The position numbers and the translations under genes are program-made. The notes below the pieces were generated by a model, which was not told where the DNA came from, searched no databases, and saw nothing but the letters and a program-made list of their open reading frames with translations. A DNA stretch of 11,065 bases from Candidatus Peregrinibacteria bacterium. GTDB taxonomy: Bacteria > Patescibacteriota > Gracilibacteria > UBA1369 > LOWO2-01-FULL-3. The stretch covers positions 1-11,065 of the forward strand of contig JACPLZ010000058.1 in the NCBI GenBank assembly GCA_016186245.1, read 5' to 3'. This document shows positions 5,973 through 11,065 of the stretch, one piece after another; the first letter of the stretch is position 1, and each line of letters begins with the position of its first letter.

Positions 5973-6773
5973 CGTTCGTGATTTTAATACCCTCACCGGA
6001 AATTTTATTGTGGCTCTATAAATTCTCGCAATTCTTAATGGTTGCTGAATCAGTCTATACAGCCATTCCAGGCCGATCTTTTGCAGCCATTGTGGCGCTC
6101 TCTTGCGCGTGCCGGCGATAAAATCAAAAGTGCCTCCTACGCCAACGGCCACTTTTATTTTGTTCAGTTTTTTTAGATTTCTGGCAATCCATAGTTCCTG
6201 TTTTGGCGCTCCAAAAGCGATAAAAAGCATATTGGCAGTAGTGCTGTTTATTTTTTCAATTATTCCACTGTCGTGTTCCAATTTTGGTGATCCTGAGTAT
6301 GTTCCGACTATTTCAATATTCTTATGTTTTTTCTCCAGTTCTTCTTTTACTCTTTCGGCAACTCCTTCATTGGCCCCCAATAAAAAAATTTTGACAACAT
6401 TTTTAGGCGCTTTGAGACAAATATTTTTCATCAAATCTGCTCCGGTAACTCTTTCCCGTAATTCACTTCGTATATAGCGGGGAAAAAACAAGATACTCAA
6501 TAAAGACAGTATCCATTTCAATTTTTTGCGCCGTCCGTTTTCGGTGATTTTTTGATACTTTGCAGCCCATAAAATGCCTGTGCCATCTGGAATATTCAAA
6601 TCCGCGCGGTTTAGCGCGTTCTTAAATTCCACATTTTTTTCGGATTCAAGCAGAATTTCCGGATTTGGAGTGGTGACATAACGCTGCTCATTGTCCTGCG
6701 TCCATTGAATGATCGTTTCTGTGGCTTCCTGCAATGTTATGTCGTCAACGCGTATGTCTAGGATTTTTGGCAT
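5961..6773 (-). CDS. WecG/TagA/CpsF family (GT26) glycosyltransferase
   Basis: Enzymes of this family transfer a sugar, typically N-acetylmannosamine or its uronic acid, from a UDP-sugar to a lipid-linked acceptor at the inner face of the membrane, early in teichoic acid, common antigen or capsule synthesis. The 270-residue protein shows the family blocks in order: TPNPEIL (35-41), IPDGTGI (61-67) with the likely catalytic aspartate D63, ERVTGADL (107-114), the nucleotide-binding strand IFLLGA (129-134), AFGAPKQELW (186-195), GVGGTFDF (211-218), KRAP (224-227) and the membrane-targeting tail GLEWLYRL (234-241). Residues 84-104 form a hydrophobic insertion before ERVTG that could sit in the membrane. 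The start overlaps the methyltransferase gene by 16 bp, so the two are one operon. The last residues (VSW) and stop are encoded by a repeat element, so the native C-terminus may have changed. Confidence 0.92.
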   Translation of the reverse strand: MPKILDIRVDDITLQEATETIIQWTQDNEQRYVTTPNPEILLESEKNVEFKNALNRADLNIPDGTGILWAAKYQKITENGRRKKLKWILSLLSILFFPRYIRSELRERVTGADLMKNICLKAPKNVVKIFLLGANEGVAERVKEELEKKHKNIEIVGTYSGSPKLEHDSGIIEKINSTTANMLFIAFGAPKQELWIARNLKKLNKIKVAVGVGGTFDFIAGTRKRAPQWLQKIGLEWLYRLIQQPLRIARIYRATIKFPVRVLKSRTVSW

Positions 6774-7435
6774 ATGAACGTCAGATTTTTGGAAATGTTT
6801 TCTTTGAGAATTTTAAATCCTGCCAGTTCCAGTATTTTTCTTAATTCTTCAGCTTTAAAGGCGTAGTAATAACGGTCGATTCCGCTGTCAGACCAGGGAA
6901 TAAATGTGTCGTGCCAATGATATTTTCCAAGGGTAAGCAGGCTTCTGATATGGGCTTTGTTAATATGTCTGCGATATTTTGGTTGAAATAGATTCCAGAC
7001 TGTGATGATAAGAGTGCCGTTGTTTTTAAGGACGCGATGGATTTCGCCAAGAGACTGCAGTCGATGCGCTCGTGATGGGAGATGATGGAATGAAGCGATG
7101 GCTACTACCACATCGGCATTTTTGTCCGGAAGGGGAATTTTTAGGAGGTCTCCTTTTAGAAAGTTTGTGTCCGGATGATTTTGGCGGGCTTTTTCGAGAA
7201 GTTTGTCGCTGTTATCAATGCCGACGTAATCGATTTTGCGGTGTTCTCTGATAAAACTATGAAAACGCCCGTTGCCGCAGCCCAAATCGACAAGCCGGTG
7301 ACCGTCGTTTATGTGCGGCAAAAACTGTAGAAATTCTTCCCAGTCGCTTTGACGGGTGAGATCGAAATCTTCCGCAATGCGATTGTAGTTTTTGATATTT
7401 TTTTCCAGTTGTTCTTCTGCGGCCTTCCTGCGCAT
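6758..7435 (-). CDS. Trm9/ALKBH8-like SAM methyltransferase, probably acting on tRNA wobble uridine
   Basis: This is a 225-residue class I methyltransferase. Motif I is VDLGCGNG (49-56), the ribose-binding acidic residue is D74 in VGIDNS, and D96 lies in KGDLLKIP. Several blocks resemble yeast Trm9 and human ALKBH8 more than generic methyltransferases: the N-terminal YNRIAEDFDLTR (17-28), FHHLPSRAHR (116-125), VWNLFQ (146-151), FIPW (178-181) and DRYYYAF (187-193) just before the last helix. Trm9/ALKBH8 methylates cm5U34 of tRNA to mcm5U34, downstream of Elongator. Its head-to-head neighbour here is elp3, whose product makes cm5U34 in other organisms, which supports the same role. A generic small-molecule methyltransferase remains possible. 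The expected partner Trm112 is not in the window. The gene probably shares a transcript with the overlapping glycosyltransferase gene. Confidence 0.75.
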   Translation of the reverse strand: MRRKAAEEQLEKNIKNYNRIAEDFDLTRQSDWEEFLQFLPHINDGHRLVDLGCGNGRFHSFIREHRKIDYVGIDNSDKLLEKARQNHPDTNFLKGDLLKIPLPDKNADVVVAIASFHHLPSRAHRLQSLGEIHRVLKNNGTLIITVWNLFQPKYRRHINKAHIRSLLTLGKYHWHDTFIPWSDSGIDRYYYAFKAEELRKILELAGFKILKENISKNLTFICQKS

Positions 7436-7442
7436 GTTGCTG

Positions 7443-7448
7443 ATTATA
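7443..7448 (-). promoter_or_regulatory. -10 element of the Trm9-like gene
   Basis: A perfect TATAAT on the minus strand ends 7 nt before the ATG at 7435. At normal -10 spacing, transcription would begin at or next to the A of the start codon, predicting a leaderless mRNA. The -35 region is a run of T and is not recognisable. No Shine-Dalgarno precedes the gene, which agrees with leaderless initiation. Confidence 0.5.
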
Positions 7449-7518
7449 GTGTAAAAAGGAATTTTAAAAAAGCGCCTGTATGCGTCTTAGTCGGCGGCCA
7501 TGGCTTACTTCTTGTAGT

Positions 7519-7529
7519 TATGCTATTTT
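7519..7529 (+). promoter_or_regulatory. Possible -10 region of elp3
   Basis: TATGCT at 7519-7524 and an overlapping extended form, TGC-TATTTT at 7521-7529, end 11 and 6 nt before the elp3 ATG. Either would give a leader of only a few bases. There is no Shine-Dalgarno before the start. The match is moderate and no -35 box is clear. Confidence 0.35.
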
Positions 7530-7535
7530 TCAGCC

Positions 7536-9242
7536 ATGGATTTTGCCAAAATTGATCTGGAGGATCACCAGAAACTGGCGCGTCTGATCATGGAAAAAGC
7601 TGCTGAAATGAGTTTTAAAAAACGTGGCGATTTTGAGAAATTCAGAAATAGTCTGATTAAAGAGCACAGGGGAGTGGTGTTTCATAATCTTTATTTTGTA
7701 AAAGCCTATAATGATCTGGTGAGGGAAGGGAAAATCAGGCCGAATCTAAATTTGCTTAAGCTTGTGCAAAAAAGGGCTATTCGGACTATGAGCGGGGTTG
7801 CTCCTGTTACAGTTTTGACAAAGCCGTTTCCATGTCCTGGCAGGTGCGTGTATTGTCCGACAGATGTGCGGATGCCAAAAAGTTATCTGCCAAGCCAGCC
7901 GGCTGCGCAGAGGGCTTTTCGCCAAAGATTTAATCCTTATACGCAGGTTTTTGTGCGGCTTAAGGCGCTGCATATTACCGGCCATGAGGTGTCCAAAGTG
8001 GAATTGAGGGTGATCGGCGGTACATGGAGTTCTTATCCAAAAAAATATCAGACGTGGTTTTTGAAGCAGTGTCTGATTGCGATGAATGAATTCCATCGGC
8101 AGATTTCTGGAGGAAAGACTGACAGGATGCAGGATATTGTTGAGGAGCAGATAGTGGAAAGTTCCCATGGTATCGATAGGGTGAACACTGTGATTTTACG
8201 GCCTTTGAAAGCTCAAAAGTCCTGGTCTGCCGTGGTCATGGAAAATGAGACTGCATCAGTGCGTTGTATTGGAATAAATATTGAAACAAGACCTGATTTT
8301 ATAAATGAAAATGAAATCGGGCGTTTAAGAACTCTTGGAGTCACCAAAGTGGAAATTGGAGTGCAGACCACTGATGATGCTGTGCAGCGGATGACCAAGC
8401 GCGGACATGATCTGGCCTGTGTGCGCAGAGCGACGGCTTTGCTAAAGGATGCCGGTTTTAAACTGAGTTATCACATGATGCCGAATCTGCCGGGCTCTAC
8501 CGTGGAGCTGGATAAAAAAATGATCGGGCAGCTTTTTAAAAATGGGGATTATCAGCCGGATTATCTTAAAATCTATCCCTGCATGGTTATTCCCGGGACG
8601 GAGTTGTCGAAAAGTTTTAGAAGAGGGGAGTATAAGCCATATGATGATAAGACTTTGGAGGATGTTTTGATTGAAGAGATGCGATCGGTGCCGGAGTGGT
8701 GCAGGGTTGATCGTGTGGCGCGCGATGTTCCTGCGGCGGATATTGAGGCCGGTTCTACCACTTCGAATATCCGCCAGATTTTGGAAAAAAAATTACGGGG
8801 ACTTGGTATGCCTTGCCGTGATATCCGTGCGAGAGAAGTGATGGCTGACGATGTTGATCCGGCAAATGTTGAGCTGGTGGTGCGAAAATATGCCGCCAGT
8901 GGGGGAGAGGAGATTTTTCTTTCGTTTGAAGATGTCGAAAATGATAAACTGGTGGCATTGCTTCGTTTGCGATTTCCTGGAAAAACTTTTTTGAATGAAT
9001 TGCGCGGCGCGGCTTTGGTGCGTGAAATACATGTCTATGGGTGCCAAATTGCGGTGGGGGAGAGGCAGAATGGTGAAAAACAGCATCTGGGATGGGGGAC
9101 ACGACTTATGAAAGAAGCCGAACGACTTGCCAGACAAACAGGTTATGAAAAAATTGCAGTGATCTCAGGAATAGGAACAAGACAGTACTATAAAAAACTT
9201 GGATATGTTTTGTCAGGGACTTATATGGTTAAGAACATGTAG
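7536..9242 (+). CDS. elp3: Elp3-family tRNA U34 carboxymethyltransferase (radical SAM/GNAT)
   Basis: Elp3 uses a [4Fe-4S] cluster, S-adenosylmethionine and acetyl-CoA to add a carboxymethyl group to C5 of wobble uridine in tRNA. The 568-residue protein is full length. The tRNA-contacting N-terminus is followed by TMSGVAPVTVLTKPFPCPGR (84-103), which leads into the cluster cysteines C100, C104 and C107 (CX3CX2C). Next come GGTWSSYP (161-168), IETRPD (249-254), VEIGVQT (272-278) and the YHMMPNLPG block (312-320). A linker has C389 and the CRDIRAREV segment (427-435). The C-terminal GNAT domain (about 455-568) shows VREIHVYG, the acetyl-CoA loop QHLGWGTRLM (516-525) and the family tail TRQYYKKLGY (548-557). 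The stretch between about 183 and 236 looks longer than in Elp3 proteins I know. No other Elongator subunits are present, as expected for bacterial and archaeal Elp3. It diverges from a Trm9-like gene. Confidence 0.95.
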   Translation: MDFAKIDLEDHQKLARLIMEKAAEMSFKKRGDFEKFRNSLIKEHRGVVFHNLYFVKAYNDLVREGKIRPNLNLLKLVQKRAIRTMSGVAPVTVLTKPFPCPGRCVYCPTDVRMPKSYLPSQPAAQRAFRQRFNPYTQVFVRLKALHITGHEVSKVELRVIGGTWSSYPKKYQTWFLKQCLIAMNEFHRQISGGKTDRMQDIVEEQIVESSHGIDRVNTVILRPLKAQKSWSAVVMENETASVRCIGINIETRPDFINENEIGRLRTLGVTKVEIGVQTTDDAVQRMTKRGHDLACVRRATALLKDAGFKLSYHMMPNLPGSTVELDKKMIGQLFKNGDYQPDYLKIYPCMVIPGTELSKSFRRGEYKPYDDKTLEDVLIEEMRSVPEWCRVDRVARDVPAADIEAGSTTSNIRQILEKKLRGLGMPCRDIRAREVMADDVDPANVELVVRKYAASGGEEIFLSFEDVENDKLVALLRLRFPGKTFLNELRGAALVREIHVYGCQIAVGERQNGEKQHLGWGTRLMKEAERLARQTGYEKIAVISGIGTRQYYKKLGYVLSGTYMVKNM

Positions 9243-9325
9243 AAAATCATGTTTACCAAGGAGGTTTAGGTTATTAATTTGTACACTTGCTCGAATACGG
9301 AAACTTTAGTTTTATAAATATCCTC
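9243..9325. other. Convergent intergenic spacer between elp3 and the ABC transporter
   Basis: These 83 bp separate two genes that end towards each other. No intrinsic terminator hairpin with a T-run is apparent on either strand. It holds a perfect Shine-Dalgarno-like AAGGAGGT on the plus strand (9258-9265) with no reading frame of useful length after it. On the minus strand, positions 9325-9269 form an in-frame continuation of the transporter gene after its TAG. Confidence 0.6.
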
Positions 9326-11029
9326 CTAGCTGACGAGGTTTTCGTGTCGGCCTTCTTCTATAATTCTGCCGTTATCCAGTACGAAAATTCTGTCGGTGTT
9401 CATGATCGTGGAAAGACGGTGGGCGATGATGAAAGTGGTTTTATTTTTTATCAAATGCATCAACGCATCCTGGATCAATTTTTCCGATTCGCTGTCCAGA
9501 CTGCTGGTTGCTTCGTCCAGTATCAGTATTTTTGCGTTGCTTAATATCGCCCTTGCGATTGCGACTCTCTGTCTTTGTCCGCCGGAGAGTTTAACGCCGC
9601 GTTCTCCGACATATGTATCATATCCTTTTTTGAATTTGGTGATGAATTCGTGGCAGTGCGCCATTTTTGCGGCGGCAATGATTTCTTCTTCTTTTGCGCT
9701 GAGATTTCCGTAACGGATATTGTCTCTCAGGCTGCGGTGAAACAATATCGGATCCTGCGGCACGAGAGCTATTGTCTTTCTGAGACTGTCCTGGGTTACT
9801 TCCGAAATATCCTGATTGTCGATGAATATTGTTCCCTTGTTAATGTCAAAAAGACGAAGCAGCAATTTTACAATTGTGGATTTTCCTCCGCCTGACGGGC
9901 CGATCAGGGCGATTTTTTCGCTTTCTTTTATTTTGAATGATAAGTTTTTTATAACGCTTTCTTCTTCTCCATAAGAAAAACTTACTTTTTTAAATTCGAC
10001 TGTTCCGTGCTGTATTTTTAATTCTTTTGCTTCTTTTTTGTCCCGCACTTCTATCGGCGTGTTTAGTATTACGGTCATTTCTTCGCTGTCGGCCAGTGCT
10101 TCATATAAGTCGCGAAGATATCTTCCAAAATTCCAGAGCTGATGGAACATTTCCAGGAGGTAGGCCTGAATAAGGAAAAAGTCGGCAATTTTTATCAAAT
10201 CTTTTTCCCATAGTCTTATGGCGGTATATAAAATCGTTAATTCCAGAACTATCATAAAAGCGGCTTGTCCCGCCTCAATATTGGCGTTGACGTCCCAGGC
10301 TTTTTTGGTTTTTTGAGTCCATTCCTGGCTGACTTTGCTATAGTCCTGCACTTCGCTTTTCAGCGCAGAAAACAATTTTATGTTGGTATTATTGGTGATT
10401 GTATCTGCCAGTGCGCCTGTTACTTTGCTGTCCTGCTGGGATCGGGCCAGATCGAATTTCAGTTTATACTTGGAAAGCAGATAATTGGCCGTGAGGAATA
10501 CGGCTGTCCATATGCCCATTATTGCTCCTAGCAATGGATGGAGATAAATCAATGTGCCAAGGATTATGAGCAGTCTTAGGCACATTGGACTCATGTCCCA
10601 ATATATTTTATCTCCAACTCTTTCGAATCCGCGCACCAGGCGGTTTACTTTTTTTACAAGCGCCCCACCGAAATTATTGGTAAAAAATCTGTAGGAATGT
10701 TTGTGCAGATACTCGAAACATTCCACGTTGATATTGGACATCGTTTTAGATTGCAGATAGTTGTTTGAATAGTGTGCCGTTCTCCAGCCAATCCATTCGA
10801 TTGTTTCGGTGAGCAGTATCCAGAGCAGGGTAGTGATCAGTGCGGGAATGACGAGTGTTTTTGCCTGATCCGTTGTCAGAATATTCAAAAATTCTCTGAA
10901 TATGATAGGCCAGACCATAGACGCGGTAGTGCCGATTATCAGCCCAAGGATCATCATTATCGTGACTGCCGGATATCGTCTTGTGTGCCGGTAGAAGAAT
11001 GCCAGTGTTTTTCGTGTATTTTGCTGCAT
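9326..11029 (-). CDS. ABCB/MsbA-like half ABC transporter (exporter)
   Basis: This is a 567-residue fusion of an exporter-type membrane domain and an ATPase domain that should act as a homo- or heterodimer moving lipids, peptides or drugs outward. Six membrane helices are expected; hydrophobic stretches are visible near 22-45, 60-80, 150-165, 166-186, 256-272 and 283-300. The ATPase domain has the A-loop tyrosine Y353, Walker A GPSGGGKST (377-385), Q-loop Q425, signature LSGGQ (481-485), Walker B ILILDE (501-506) and the switch histidine H537. All catalytic residues are intact. The protein stops at HENLVS, just after the last conserved block, about 20-25 residues earlier than most relatives. 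Past the TAG stop, the same frame continues for 19 sense codons. The gene stands alone and converges on elp3. The substrate cannot be told from sequence. Confidence 0.95.
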   Translation of the reverse strand: MQQNTRKTLAFFYRHTRRYPAVTIMMILGLIIGTTASMVWPIIFREFLNILTTDQAKTLVIPALITTLLWILLTETIEWIGWRTAHYSNNYLQSKTMSNINVECFEYLHKHSYRFFTNNFGGALVKKVNRLVRGFERVGDKIYWDMSPMCLRLLIILGTLIYLHPLLGAIMGIWTAVFLTANYLLSKYKLKFDLARSQQDSKVTGALADTITNNTNIKLFSALKSEVQDYSKVSQEWTQKTKKAWDVNANIEAGQAAFMIVLELTILYTAIRLWEKDLIKIADFFLIQAYLLEMFHQLWNFGRYLRDLYEALADSEEMTVILNTPIEVRDKKEAKELKIQHGTVEFKKVSFSYGEEESVIKNLSFKIKESEKIALIGPSGGGKSTIVKLLLRLFDINKGTIFIDNQDISEVTQDSLRKTIALVPQDPILFHRSLRDNIRYGNLSAKEEEIIAAAKMAHCHEFITKFKKGYDTYVGERGVKLSGGQRQRVAIARAILSNAKILILDEATSSLDSESEKLIQDALMHLIKNKTTFIIAHRLSTIMNTDRIFVLDNGRIIEEGRHENLVS

Positions 11030-11065
11030 GGTGATAGTGTTGATATGTGATTTTCAGTATATTTA

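Noticed and set aside
5768..6121. Plus-strand open frame running through the tRNA and the repeat.
   Set aside because: It translates the antisense of a tRNA gene and of the glycosyltransferase; its first residues (ELGRVELPTTLCHSAVLPLN) are the usual spurious product of reading a tRNA backwards.
7500..7517. A five-codon ATG reading frame (MAYFL) just upstream of elp3, which could be an upstream leader ORF.
   Set aside because: The likely elp3 -10 region lies at or after it, so it would not be transcribed from that promoter, and it has no ribosome binding site.
9258..9281. Perfect Shine-Dalgarno AAGGAGGT in the spacer after elp3, with a TTG 14 nt downstream.
   Set aside because: The frame from that TTG has only 12 codons and the spacing is too long; no usable gene follows, so it is probably chance.
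1..11065. Alternative genetic code with UGA as glycine (Gracilibacteria/Absconditabacteria).
   Set aside because: UGA ends gatB, the first gene, the CoaE-like gene and the glycosyltransferase at sensible lengths, and no conserved gene has an internal UGA.

Overview
The window looks like a piece of a Candidate Phyla Radiation (Patescibacteria, Parcubacteria-like) genome. The reasons are the dense packing with overlapping genes, the several small membrane proteins of the kind common in that group, a compact CoaE-like kinase, and the CPR-style GT26 glycosyltransferase, PH-domain membrane protein and bacterial Elp3. This placement is inference; there is no rRNA or ribosomal protein here to confirm it. 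UGA ends several genes (for example the first gene, gatB and the glycosyltransferase), so the UGA-glycine code of Gracilibacteria/Absconditabacteria does not apply. Shine-Dalgarno sequences are scarce, and several -10-like hexamers sit almost directly against start codons, suggesting leaderless or very short-leader mRNAs.

Layout. (1) Positions 1-1659, plus strand: the 3' part of a membrane protein gene, a family 4 uracil-DNA glycosylase and a small polytopic membrane protein, joined by 4-bp and 14-bp overlaps. (2) Positions 1611-2285, minus strand: signal peptidase I (lepB), whose 3' end overlaps the previous gene tail to tail. (3) Positions 2317-3903, plus strand: a tight operon of a PH-domain membrane protein, a membrane-anchored protein with a HEPN-like R-X4-H motif, and a CoaE-like kinase; it diverges from lepB across a short AT-rich promoter region. 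(4) Positions 3904-4030: an intergenic spacer with a palindromic repeat and a degenerate relative. (5) Positions 4031-5766, plus strand: gatB and a small single-TM protein. (6) Minus strand, read right to left: a Trm9/ALKBH8-like methyltransferase (6758-7435), an overlapping WecG/TagA/CpsF glycosyltransferase (5961-6773) and tRNA-Ala(GGC) (5778-5851). A second, oppositely oriented copy of the palindrome lies at 5942-5972 and supplies the stop codon of the glycosyltransferase. (7) Positions 7536-9242, plus strand: Elp3 (radical SAM plus GNAT), diverging from the methyltransferase across 100 bp. (8) Positions 9326-11029, minus strand: an ABCB-type half transporter with a short C-terminus.

The most interesting point is the divergent pair of elp3 and a methyltransferase that resembles eukaryotic Trm9/ALKBH8. 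In eukaryotes Elp3 (within Elongator) makes cm5U at wobble position U34, and Trm9/ALKBH8 with Trm112 methylates it to mcm5U. A bacterium carrying both as neighbours may have a minimal two-gene version of the mcm5U34 pathway. The Trm9 assignment rests on motif likeness recalled from memory and needs a profile search and tRNA nucleoside analysis. The other genes are ordinary housekeeping (repair, secretion, glutaminyl/asparaginyl-tRNA amidation) or conserved membrane proteins of unknown role.
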